Shown here piece after piece: positions 52,844 through 61,357 of a stretch of DNA of 64,000 nt. Source of the DNA: Aquimarina sp. U1-2. GTDB lineage: Bacteria > Bacteroidota > Bacteroidia > Flavobacteriales > Flavobacteriaceae. Positions within the stretch are counted from its first letter, which is position 1. Each line of letters begins with the position of its first letter. The notes beneath the pieces were generated by a model. The model made no database searches. It worked only from the letters and a program-made list of their open reading frames with translations, and was not told the origin of the DNA. The stretch spans positions 186,001 through 250,000 of the forward strand of contig NZ_JAGKIK010000001.1 of NCBI RefSeq assembly GCF_017897595.1, read 5' to 3'. The position numbers and the translations under genes are program-made.

Positions 52844-53254
52844 TGCCGGGTTTCTAGATACACCAGCACTGTCTGATTCCATAAATTTTACGAAATCTGA
52901 CGGAGACTTTAATTGATAAAAGTTTTCTCCAATAATTAAAATTGGCTGTTCAACTGTTTCTGGATGTTTATCTATCACCTTTAGCCAATCATGTCGTTCT
53001 AAATCAACATTTTCGTCATAAGTGGCTGCAAAATTTGGATGTTGTTTATTAATTAAGCTAGCAATAGAAATACCTAAATTATCAGTAATTTCAATCCATT
53101 GTGTACCAGGTATATTTGTTTTTGATGTATCTATAGTTAAGACATCTTTTTCTGCAGCATTAACATAACCTAATGTTTGCTTTCCTAAGGATGTCTCTGC
53201 ATTGTATATTAAAGTAATTTTATTTTCGTGTGTAGAAATAATTCCCATAACCAT
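52826..53254 (-). CDS. ArsC/Spx-like protein without the catalytic cysteine
   Basis: 142 residues. The N-terminal KITLIYNAETSLGKQTLGYV aligns with the arsenate reductase motif IYHNPRCSKSRQTL, with Thr21 at the catalytic Cys position. HPETVEQPILIIGENFYQLK resembles NPxLIxRPIVxxG of ArsC/Spx proteins. So the fold is conserved but arsenate reduction by the usual mechanism is not possible. Two ATGs are available (53254 and 53248). Single gene. Confidence 0.72.
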   Translation of the reverse strand: MVMGIISTHENKITLIYNAETSLGKQTLGYVNAAEKDVLTIDTSKTNIPGTQWIEITDNLGISIASLINKQHPNFAATYDENVDLERHDWLKVIDKHPETVEQPILIIGENFYQLKSPSDFVKFMESDSAGVSRNPAKKKEK

Positions 53255-53459
53255 ATAATTTTTAATTTAAATGTACTAGATTGCTTGCTATACCGCTAAT
53301 CCTTTTCAAACAAATACGAACTCATTTGAAAAGGTATGTGCAGCTAAATCAACGCTCTTAATATACGTTTGTAATATCGTAATGAATAGTCAAAACTATG
53401 ATCTTTTGTCATAGAAAATTGATTCTCGTTAATTGGATAAATTGTAAAAAGAACTTTAT

Positions 53460-54881
53460 ATGATCATCGCTATTAGTGCTTACGGAATTCTAACTTTTTT
53501 AGCAATAATACACATCATCTTATACAGCTCAAGACCTACTAAGTCACTAAGTTGGTTATTAATTGTTTTGATCTTTCCATTTCTTGGTATCCTCTTTTAC
53601 GTGATTTTTGGTATAAATCGAAGAAGATTTAAGTTTTTTAAGCTTAAAGAAACTGTAAAAAGGAAGTTGTACAACAAAAAATATAGAGATGAACTGATCC
53701 AAGAACAAAAAATTGAATTCAAAAACAGAAAATATATTAGGCTATCTACATTATTAAAAAATAGTTCAGGATTTGTTACACAACCATCTAACCAGGTTAA
53801 AATACTGCATAGCGGAAAAGAAACTTTCAAAGTAATTTTCGAAGAACTCAAAAAGGCAGAAAAATTCATACACCTGCAGTATTACATTTTTGAAGAAGGA
53901 GAATTATTTAATAAGTTGTATGATTTGTTAAAAGAAAAAATTGAAAACAATGTAGAAGTAAGAATTCTTTACGATGCTATAGGGAGTTATTCCTTACGTA
54001 AAAAAGCCAAAAAGAAGTTTATCGACATAGGAGCCAAAGTATATCCTATTATGCCACTGCATTTTGGAAGCTTCTTATTTACATTAAATTATCGTAACCA
54101 TAGAAAAATCATTATCATAGATGGCGAAGTAGGTTTTACCGGTGGGGTTAATATTTCTGACAAGTATATCAAATCTCATTCAGAATTAGGTATTTGGGAC
54201 GACACTCATGTATACCTAAAGGGTCCCGCGGTAGATAGTCTTCATCGTGTTTTTATTAAAGATTATTATTTCGCCAGCAATCAAGAGTTGTTACTTAAAG
54301 AAAAATATCTTCCAGGAATTAAACAACAGGGTACTACACCCGTTCAAATTGTAGCCGGTGGACCAGACACAGATCATCCTTCTATCATGCAGCAATATAT
54401 CAAAATGATCAATCTGGCTGAAGAATACATTTACATTTCTAACCCGTACTTCATCCCAAATAGTGCTATGTTAGAAGCACTTAGAATCGCAGCTTTAAGC
54501 GGAGTGAACATCAAGTTATTAGTTCCAAAAAAATCAGATTCCTGGCTGGCTAAACATAGCATGCTTTCTTTTTTTGAAGAACTCCTATTTTTAGGCATTG
54601 AAATTTATCAACAAAGAAATGACTTTTTGCATAGTAAAGTAATCGTTATGGATGGTGAGATAGCCTCTGTAGGATCGGGAAATTTTGATCATAGAAGTTT
54701 TGAACACAATTTTGAAACAAACGCGCTCATTTATGATCCTAAAATTGCTGAGGAAATTTGTGAAGATTTTATTCGAGACTGTGAAGACAGTGAACTTTTG
54801 AAATATGACACATATATCAATCGTTCTTTGCAGCGTAAATTATCTGAAGGTATTGCCAGATTCTTTAGTCCATTGCTATAA
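53460..54881 (+). CDS. cls: cardiolipin synthase (phospholipase D family)
   Basis: 473 residues. Two N-terminal hydrophobic helices (IAISAYGILTFLAIIHIILY, SLSWLLIVLIFPFLGILFYV), then two PLD HKD motifs: NHRKIIIIDGEVGFTGGVNI and LHSKVIVMDGEIASVGSGNF. This is the layout of ClsA-type enzymes that join two phosphatidylglycerol molecules to cardiolipin in the inner membrane. Its own promoter region lies in the 200-base gap before it. Frequently part of stress clusters. Confidence 0.93.
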   Translation: MIIAISAYGILTFLAIIHIILYSSRPTKSLSWLLIVLIFPFLGILFYVIFGINRRRFKFFKLKETVKRKLYNKKYRDELIQEQKIEFKNRKYIRLSTLLKNSSGFVTQPSNQVKILHSGKETFKVIFEELKKAEKFIHLQYYIFEEGELFNKLYDLLKEKIENNVEVRILYDAIGSYSLRKKAKKKFIDIGAKVYPIMPLHFGSFLFTLNYRNHRKIIIIDGEVGFTGGVNISDKYIKSHSELGIWDDTHVYLKGPAVDSLHRVFIKDYYFASNQELLLKEKYLPGIKQQGTTPVQIVAGGPDTDHPSIMQQYIKMINLAEEYIYISNPYFIPNSAMLEALRIAALSGVNIKLLVPKKSDSWLAKHSMLSFFEELLFLGIEIYQQRNDFLHSKVIVMDGEIASVGSGNFDHRSFEHNFETNALIYDPKIAEEICEDFIRDCEDSELLKYDTYINRSLQRKLSEGIARFFSPLL

Positions 54882-55042
54882 AGTTTTTCTGCACTCTAAT
54901 ATAAGGTATTCTGAAATCTCTTAAATTTAGTTAAACCTTATGCGAAGTACGTTTTGAGTTAAAAACTGGATTTTTAGAGGTAATCCTGATTGTATGTTCG
55001 ATCTAATTTTGAGATAACAAAAATTATAAACAAAAACATACA

Positions 55043-55648
55043 ATGATGAAAAAAACAGTCTTATTAACTACCTTTATCCTTAGTAGTATCCTAACATTTG
55101 CTCAAGAATCAGGAAACAAATTTCAATTCGGAGCACGGGCAGGTGTGAATTTTTCTACAGTAACAGGAGATGATTTTGAAGACCCTAACTCTCGTACCAG
55201 TTTTTACGCCGGATTAGTAGCCGAAACTTTTATAACAGAGAAATTTGCACTACAAGGTGAGGTATTTTACTCTGGTCAGGGTTTTGATGTAGATGCAGTA
55301 ACTTTTAACGGACTAGAAGTAACTCCTGATGCAGAATTTCAAATCGATTATATACAAGTACCTATATTAGCAAAAATTTATTTGATTGATGGGTTAAATA
55401 TTCATGCAGGTCCGCAGTTTGGGTTTAAAATAAATGAAGAATACGATACCGATCCAACAGGAGACGGAGGCGATTTTGATACAGATAGGATCAGAGATTT
55501 TGATTTCCAGGTAGCAGCCGGTGCAGAGTATAAATTAAATGGTGGATTTTTTATCCAGGCGCGATATACCTATGGCTTTACTGATGTAATAGAAGATTCT
55601 AATGTTAATAACTCGACTTTTTCTGCTGGTTTAGGGTTTATGTTCTAG
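55043..55648 (+). CDS. outer-membrane beta-barrel porin family protein
   Basis: 201 residues. Signal peptide (MMKKTVLLTTFILSSILTFA), then an eight-strand OMP_b-brl pattern: KFQFGARAGVNFSTVTGDDF, FALQGEVFYSGQGF, INIHAGPQFGFKINEEY-like strands, ending FSAGLGFMF with terminal Phe. Small ion-permeable or structural barrel; specific role unknown. Followed by a long terminator stem. Confidence 0.85.
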   Translation: MMKKTVLLTTFILSSILTFAQESGNKFQFGARAGVNFSTVTGDDFEDPNSRTSFYAGLVAETFITEKFALQGEVFYSGQGFDVDAVTFNGLEVTPDAEFQIDYIQVPILAKIYLIDGLNIHAGPQFGFKINEEYDTDPTGDGGDFDTDRIRDFDFQVAAGAEYKLNGGFFIQARYTYGFTDVIEDSNVNNSTFSAGLGFMF

Positions 55649-55682
55649 CCATACCTATAGTTTAGATACAAGCATAATACAA

Positions 55683-55750
55683 AGAGATTGTTTGAAAGTA
55701 GTTATATGAATTTATGTACTACTTTTAAACAGTCTCTGATTTTTTTTTCA
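55683..55750 (+). terminator. rho-independent terminator, long stem
   Basis: AGAGATTGTTTGAAAGTAGT and ACTACTTTTAAACAGTCTCT pair over 20 positions with few mismatches, followed by nine T. Confidence 0.85.
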
Positions 55751-55813
55751 TAATTCTGAAATCACAAGATGAGAGATGATAACTACATCTTAATTTAATC
55801 CGGTCTATGCCAT

Positions 55814-56344
55814 TTAAGTTTTTTTGTAGTATTCCTTTTTTTCAAGTTTATACCAAACTGCTTCCTCTATTATTTCGTTATAAGGAGCTATTTTATCGTA
55901 TATCATCCCGGCTTTTTCAAGCACTTTTATTGATGCTTTATTTTCGGGTAATGCTATCGCTATAATCTTATCGAGACCAAGCTTATTAAAACCATATGCA
56001 ATACTAGCTTTGGAAACTTCGGTAGCAAAGCCCATACCCCAATATTCTCTCTTGAGTCTATATCCAAGATCTACGCTGTCAAATTCAGGCAAATATGATA
56101 ATCCTGCCCAACCTATAAATTTATTGACTTCCTTAAGAATCAATGCTAATCTTCCAAATCCATACGTTTTATATTCGTTGAGTCGTATATGTATCAATTG
56201 CTCCACTTCTTCAATTGATTTCACAACAGGCTCTCCAGTCCATCGTTGTACTTCCGGATCAGAGTGTAACTGGAATAATCCCTCTTGATCATCAAAAGAA
56301 ATTTCCCTAAATACCAATCTTTTGGTTTCGATCAAAGTTTTCAT
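55814..56344 (-). CDS. GNAT acetyltransferase (RimJ/RimL type)
   Basis: 176 residues. TKRLVFREISFDDQEGLFQL is the start of Acetyltransf_3 proteins; the acetyl-CoA loop is GYRLKREYWGMGFATEV and the C-terminal ENKASIKVLEKAGMIYDKIA. It acetylates an amino group of an unknown substrate (protein N-terminus or small molecule). No signal peptide. A repeat B copy begins 7 bases upstream of its start. Confidence 0.9.
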   Translation of the reverse strand: MKTLIETKRLVFREISFDDQEGLFQLHSDPEVQRWTGEPVVKSIEEVEQLIHIRLNEYKTYGFGRLALILKEVNKFIGWAGLSYLPEFDSVDLGYRLKREYWGMGFATEVSKASIAYGFNKLGLDKIIAIALPENKASIKVLEKAGMIYDKIAPYNEIIEEAVWYKLEKKEYYKKT

Positions 56345-56350
56345 ATGTTT

Positions 56351-56520
56351 AACCCGCTTTATGCATTAGAAAATCTATTACGGCTTTAAACTGCTGCAAA
56401 ACCAAGCACTACGTTGTATTTTAAGTTTCACCGTAGCGATGCTATGCTGAAACTTAGAAAACACTTGGTTTTATGGCATTTTCAAACCTCATAACGAAAT
56501 TCTAATGCATAAACCGGGTT
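56351..56520. repeat. dispersed palindromic repeat B, reference copy
   Basis: AACCCGCTTTATGCATTAGA at 56351 and TCTAATGCATAAACCGGGTT ending at 56520 are inverted, as are the inner AAAACCAAGCACTACGTTG / ACACTTGGTTTT and AAGTTTCACCGTAGC / GCTATGCTGAAACTT. The 170-bp unit is therefore one long imperfect palindrome, with no coding capacity. Confidence 0.7.
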
Positions 56521-56730
56521 TAAGTTAAGAAACTATCGAAGTAAAAAATCAAAACCGCCCCAATTGAGAATTAAAACCTAGATTTTGTTGTTTTAATTCT
56601 AAGCTCTTAACGTTTTACTGTCTGTAGACTATGCCGCACAAGGCGGAGCCTCAGGAAATTCTATTAATTAGCGTTTACTCGATTTGATTGTAAAAACGAG
56701 CACAATCTACTTAAAACGCTCACGATCAAT
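56521..56730. other. intergenic stretch
   Basis: Contains AGAATTAAAAC / GTTTTAATTCT (about 56563-56603), a weak hairpin without a T run downstream of the outer-membrane protein gene. Nothing else seen. Confidence 0.4.
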
Positions 56731-57630
56731 TTAAATTTTCAGTTTTATCCCGGCCCTAATGTACAAACTATTTTGATCGTTAATCGTTAATACATCCTCT
56801 TGATCATCATCGCGCAAACGTATGTCATTAACCAAGGTAAATCCTGCATAAGAATACACAACCAGGTGATTGGTTAGGTATCGTTCATAACCTAATCCGG
56901 CTAATACAATAGTCATTGAGATACTATTGGCAATTTTTTCTTCTGTATTTGGTAAATCGGTAAATCTCTTATTATTTTGAATATTTGCAAAAAAACCGTC
57001 GAGTGTAACAAATCCTTGCACTACATTTTTCTCTTTAAACGTATACTTAATATTTGTTTTTGGCACGCCTATTACATACGACCAATTAGGACGAAATTCG
57101 CGATAATAATTTATAAAAGGTAAAGGAATAGGTATACCTGCCGTAGTCGAATATCGCACTCCAAAAATAAGTCGCCAGGGCTTTGCTACTGATGCGTCTG
57201 TTTTATCTTTGAGAAACAATAATGCTCCGGTAAATATAGTATCGTCGGCATTGATACCATCCCCTTCAAAATTTGAGGCTATCATCAATCCAGTTTGAGC
57301 GACAAAGCGCCAGTTATTCTTCAATTTAAATGTGTAAATCAAACTTCCTGTAAAAGAACTGAATCGTTCTAAATCTGAGGTGTCAAAAAAAGTTTCATCT
57401 CTATAAATGAAATTAACATTTTGATATTCTATTCCGGGTACCAAATAACTTCCTTTGTCGTTGAGTTTTACAGGATATTTTGCAAAAACCCGTAGCCTTC
57501 GAAAAGAATTATCACTATTGCGCTGAGGAAAGTACGTATATTCCAATCTGGCAAGATCAGATACCTGCGATTGCATCGTTATCACAAAAAGAAAGCATAT
57601 AAAAATCTGAACGTGTTTTAGGTGCATCAT
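56731..57630 (-). CDS. DUF6268 outer-membrane beta-barrel protein
   Basis: 299 residues. Signal peptide (KHVQIFICFLFVITMQSQ) then alternating amphipathic strands (FRRLRVFAKYPVKLND, SFTGSLIYTFKLKNNWRFVA, NYYREFRPNWSYVIGVPKTN) ending in YIRAGIKLKI. DUF6268 family of barrels, function unknown. It starts 6 bases after the end of the phosphoesterase-barrel gene and is probably the last gene of that operon. Confidence 0.8.
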   Translation of the reverse strand: MMHLKHVQIFICFLFVITMQSQVSDLARLEYTYFPQRNSDNSFRRLRVFAKYPVKLNDKGSYLVPGIEYQNVNFIYRDETFFDTSDLERFSSFTGSLIYTFKLKNNWRFVAQTGLMIASNFEGDGINADDTIFTGALLFLKDKTDASVAKPWRLIFGVRYSTTAGIPIPLPFINYYREFRPNWSYVIGVPKTNIKYTFKEKNVVQGFVTLDGFFANIQNNKRFTDLPNTEEKIANSISMTIVLAGLGYERYLTNHLVVYSYAGFTLVNDIRLRDDDQEDVLTINDQNSLYIRAGIKLKI

Positions 57631-57636
57631 ACGCTT

Positions 57637-60600
57637 TTAAAATTTGAATGCAAATGAGCATGAAAATCGAGATCCATCTATTCCCGTAAATAGTTGAAAG
57701 GTACTTTTAATAGCATTTGCACTATTTATCCACAATCCCCCTCCGTAACTACTGTTCCATTTATCAGATGTATCGTTATTAGCTACCCAAACCCTACCGG
57801 TGTCTGCACCGGCAAACAAACCTATTTGTAGCGGTAAGATTCGTGTTTTAAACTGTTCGAAACTGTATCGTATATCAGCGCTTCCGGCAAGGGCAGATTG
57901 ACCAGTAAATCGGTCCAGTCGATATCCTCGTAACAAATTACCGTCTCCCAACTGGGCTGCCTGATAGAACTCAAAATTATCACCTATATTAAATTGACCC
58001 TGGGCGGCTGTTTTTAAAACTACTTTACGATTTTTGGTAAGTGCATTATAAAAGCTCAAGTGTGGTTTGATATATCCAAATGTTCTCTCGGTATCTTCAA
58101 TATTCATACGCCCACCTACATTAATTTCAAACTTCATTCCGCTAGTTGGATTAACAACTATATCATAACTTTCATAGGCATAGGTGCCATCTATACCTAC
58201 AAACCACTTGCGTTCAAATGCTTCAGTATCTTGCAAATTGGCTTCTGCTGTTATAAATCGACCTGGTGTATCGTCAATTTGAATACCTTCTATAGTGCTT
58301 TTGTACTCGAAATAACTTCCTAATCTACCATTTTTTACTGCTCCTAACGACAAATTGTACATGCTTAATCGTACACGGTTGTAATCAAAACCTAGTTCGT
58401 CTTGATTATTTTCTGTTTCATTTCCGAATCCAAAAAAATTAACGGCAAAGTTCGGACTGGTATATTTAGCTTCAATTAGAAAGCTATAATCACCAAATAT
58501 CCCGGGAAACTCTCCCTTGTACCCCAAATCAAAACCTTGCGTCGCAAAATAATAGCCGCCATAGAAAGAGTGATTACTAGAGAAAGGATTGCGTTTTGAA
58601 CCGTTAATTGTATATAATGCCATGGGGCCTATGCGCACACCATCATCGGGGTTGTAACCTATAACCGGTAGCACCGATGAAGCATTTTCTACCTCCTTAT
58701 ATTTGTCAAAATTATTGATTTGATAGTTATCGGTTAGTCTAATCCTGGCACTACCTTTTTTCTCGACAGTATTAGGTTTACTTTTATGATCATAGACCGT
58801 AATTTTTCTTCCTTTATTGAATCTGTAAATATCATTGTTTTGCCCTCCTATTACTCGAATTCGAATAGGATTATCGGCGATACCAGAAGATTCAAAAACA
58901 TCATCATCATCTAAGCCGTATATCCAAATTGTTTTGGTGTCTTTTTTATCAAACGTTTTATCACGAATTACTTTTGCTTTTTTACCATCAATGATTCTTG
59001 AAACCACGATCCTGGTTTTACCATCTTTCATTCGACGAATATCAAAAAAATCGTCTTTATCGGTACCTGTGACGATAGATACGCTAGTAAGAAAATCATA
59101 ATAGCGATTAGCAATATCAAGAATGTGTTGCCTACGACCTTTTAAATTTTTCTTGATGGCATCTAAATCTTTTCCCTCTGCCTCTGGCGGAACATTTTTG
59201 AAAGCACTATCAATAACAGCATCTGTAAGGTGGTCCTGAATATATTTTGCCTGTCTCTGCCATTCTTCTCTACCGCTATTTTGAAGTAAGGTACGGTCTA
59301 ATCGCTTGGCCGCTATGTTCATCCATTTTACATCTTTCAATTCTTCATCGTAAACCTGAAATTGGTTGGCAATTCCTAAAAACCCTCTTAAAGTTCCTAA
59401 AAAACCTCCGTCAAAATTAGAAAATGCCTGATCTCTATCTCTCGGAATAGGTTTAAAAATATGATCTCCATTCTCTAATTCATATTCCGCCCATCGCCAT
59501 TGATCTTCATGACGGTCCCAATCCCCTATTAGCATGTCGAATAGGCGAGCTCTAATAAAAGCCGACTCATCGATTTTATATTTTTCATCTCGTCGTAACC
59601 GCTCGTATACATCAGAGGTGCTCTCTATATCATCAGGCTTTCCAAAGGATGCCAGATCTTTATGGTTTTTTTCGGGTCGCTCTACGATCATGTAGAGTTC
59701 ATCCCCGTGATCGGCATTGTATTTTCCTAATGCTTTTTGTTTGGGGATGTAGTAAATCTTTGGATTGGTATGAAAAATACCAACGGCATTTGATAATTCA
59801 GGAATGACCGTAAAAATATATGGATGAGCAGCGGTATAAAAATCAAGTAATATATCCTCAGAAATTGTATTTTCTAGGGATTCTTCTATATAATTATCTT
59901 TAAAAACAGTCGACTGTAAAAATTTCACACCACTTTTTTTAAGTGCTCTCATATTGTATTGCTTACCATTTTTATCTACTAATCGTAGCGATCTGGTTTG
60001 ATGCCCTCCACCTTTTCTAACTACTTCTAGCCCACCATATAATGTATCAAGCATGGCCACCCTAGCTTCAATTTTTTTACCATACAAGTCACGATAATGG
60101 TCTCCCCAAATGCTCTCATAGAATTCTGTTTTTTCGGTGATTTCCTTTTTGTATACGGAAGCTTGTACTGTTTGTTGAGTATTTTCCGGGATTGTAGAAA
60201 GGTCAAACTCTGGTATTTTTTTAAAAATCTCTTTTCTATACAACAATTGAGGTTCATTATTCGTACTACCAAAATAAGTAGCCCACGAAGAACCATCTTT
60301 ATAGATATCTAATCGTACAAAACCTTGTCCGCCATATGCAAAAAGACCGTCATTGCCCAATGTTGCGTAAGAATTTTTTGCACCGGCGCCAGAAACAATT
60401 TGCTTAATCCCTTCGTGCTCTATGTATTGTATAGAATGCTCGTGACCCGAAGCAAAAATAACTCGATTTGCCCCTTTGGCGATTGTTGATAAGCGACGAA
60501 CCAATGATTTATATTGTTTATTCTGTTTATCCTGAGTAGAAATACCACCTGCAGTACGAATCTGCATAGCCAGGGATCCTAAAATAGGTAAGGGCAATTT

Positions 60601-61347
60601 TTTTTGAGAAGGATATATATGTTTAACGGGAGCATATTTTCCACCATGTACGCCATTGGTGTACAAAGGATGATGTAAAGCAAATAAAATGGTTTTATCC
60701 TGATTTTTTTTAAACTCACTTTCAATTTCCAGAAAGAGTGCTTCTCTAGTTTTAATTTCTGGGCAATTGTCGTTAATGGTTGGATGCTTATTCCAGTCTT
60801 CGAGATACCATTGAGAATCAATAATGATTAATTGTATAGTTGCCGTGACCTCTATACTTTCAAAAGCGCAACCTTTTGAAGGTCTAAAAACCTTTCTATC
60901 CTTAAGTTTTTCTTCAAAATATTTCTCTTCACGCTCCAAACCTTTCAAACCCTCGTTGTACCAGTCGTGATTACCGGGAATAAAAATAACCTGACCGTCA
61001 AAATTCTTCACCGCATCAATTTGAGCATCAAGTCGATGTTCAGCTATTTTTCGATCATTCTCGTCTTTTTCTGGCATCCCATCTGGATAAATATTATCAC
61101 CTAAAAAAATAGTGAAGTTCCCTTTTTGTGGGTGTGTTTCTAGATATTTTTCGAGTGCCAGTAAGGCCGGTGTACTTTTTTTGGCTTTTGCGTATCCGGC
61201 ATCCCCTATTAAATAAAAAGTTTTTTCAATAGCAGTATTTTCAGGTACGATAGACGGGTCAAAAGGTTCTTTATATTGAGGCTCATACAGTGCACAACTG
61301 TTACATAAGAGCATAAGTAGGCCAACAATAATAGATTTTTTATACAT
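57637..61347 (-). CDS. calcineurin-like phosphoesterase fused to a BamA-like outer-membrane barrel
   Basis: 1236 residues from the ATG at 61347 (MYKKSIIVGLLMLLCNSCAL), which gives a lipoprotein-type signal (Cys18) and lies 10 bases after the upstream stop; in-frame ATGs at 61356/61353 are possible too, and a longer reading to 61422 would overlap GH3. The phosphoesterase motifs are YLIGDAGYAK, FLGDNIYPDG, IPGNHDWYNEGLKG, LFALHHPLYT and FASGHEHSIQ. The middle (GDWDRHEDQWRW, PIPRDRDQAFS) is uncharacterised. The last 350 residues are a beta barrel of the surface-antigen (BamA/TamA) type: GGYYFATQGFDLGYKGEFPG, LGDGNLLRGYRLDRFTGQSA, terminal FSCSFAFKF. Confidence 0.88.
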   Translation of the reverse strand: MYKKSIIVGLLMLLCNSCALYEPQYKEPFDPSIVPENTAIEKTFYLIGDAGYAKAKKSTPALLALEKYLETHPQKGNFTIFLGDNIYPDGMPEKDENDRKIAEHRLDAQIDAVKNFDGQVIFIPGNHDWYNEGLKGLEREEKYFEEKLKDRKVFRPSKGCAFESIEVTATIQLIIIDSQWYLEDWNKHPTINDNCPEIKTREALFLEIESEFKKNQDKTILFALHHPLYTNGVHGGKYAPVKHIYPSQKKLPLPILGSLAMQIRTAGGISTQDKQNKQYKSLVRRLSTIAKGANRVIFASGHEHSIQYIEHEGIKQIVSGAGAKNSYATLGNDGLFAYGGQGFVRLDIYKDGSSWATYFGSTNNEPQLLYRKEIFKKIPEFDLSTIPENTQQTVQASVYKKEITEKTEFYESIWGDHYRDLYGKKIEARVAMLDTLYGGLEVVRKGGGHQTRSLRLVDKNGKQYNMRALKKSGVKFLQSTVFKDNYIEESLENTISEDILLDFYTAAHPYIFTVIPELSNAVGIFHTNPKIYYIPKQKALGKYNADHGDELYMIVERPEKNHKDLASFGKPDDIESTSDVYERLRRDEKYKIDESAFIRARLFDMLIGDWDRHEDQWRWAEYELENGDHIFKPIPRDRDQAFSNFDGGFLGTLRGFLGIANQFQVYDEELKDVKWMNIAAKRLDRTLLQNSGREEWQRQAKYIQDHLTDAVIDSAFKNVPPEAEGKDLDAIKKNLKGRRQHILDIANRYYDFLTSVSIVTGTDKDDFFDIRRMKDGKTRIVVSRIIDGKKAKVIRDKTFDKKDTKTIWIYGLDDDDVFESSGIADNPIRIRVIGGQNNDIYRFNKGRKITVYDHKSKPNTVEKKGSARIRLTDNYQINNFDKYKEVENASSVLPVIGYNPDDGVRIGPMALYTINGSKRNPFSSNHSFYGGYYFATQGFDLGYKGEFPGIFGDYSFLIEAKYTSPNFAVNFFGFGNETENNQDELGFDYNRVRLSMYNLSLGAVKNGRLGSYFEYKSTIEGIQIDDTPGRFITAEANLQDTEAFERKWFVGIDGTYAYESYDIVVNPTSGMKFEINVGGRMNIEDTERTFGYIKPHLSFYNALTKNRKVVLKTAAQGQFNIGDNFEFYQAAQLGDGNLLRGYRLDRFTGQSALAGSADIRYSFEQFKTRILPLQIGLFAGADTGRVWVANNDTSDKWNSSYGGGLWINSANAIKSTFQLFTGIDGSRFSCSFAFKF

Positions 61348-61357
61348 AGTCATCATT

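Noticed and set aside
60027-60821. Alternative frames inside the phosphoesterase-barrel gene.
   Set aside because: They overlap clear phosphoesterase motifs in the main frame and have none of their own.
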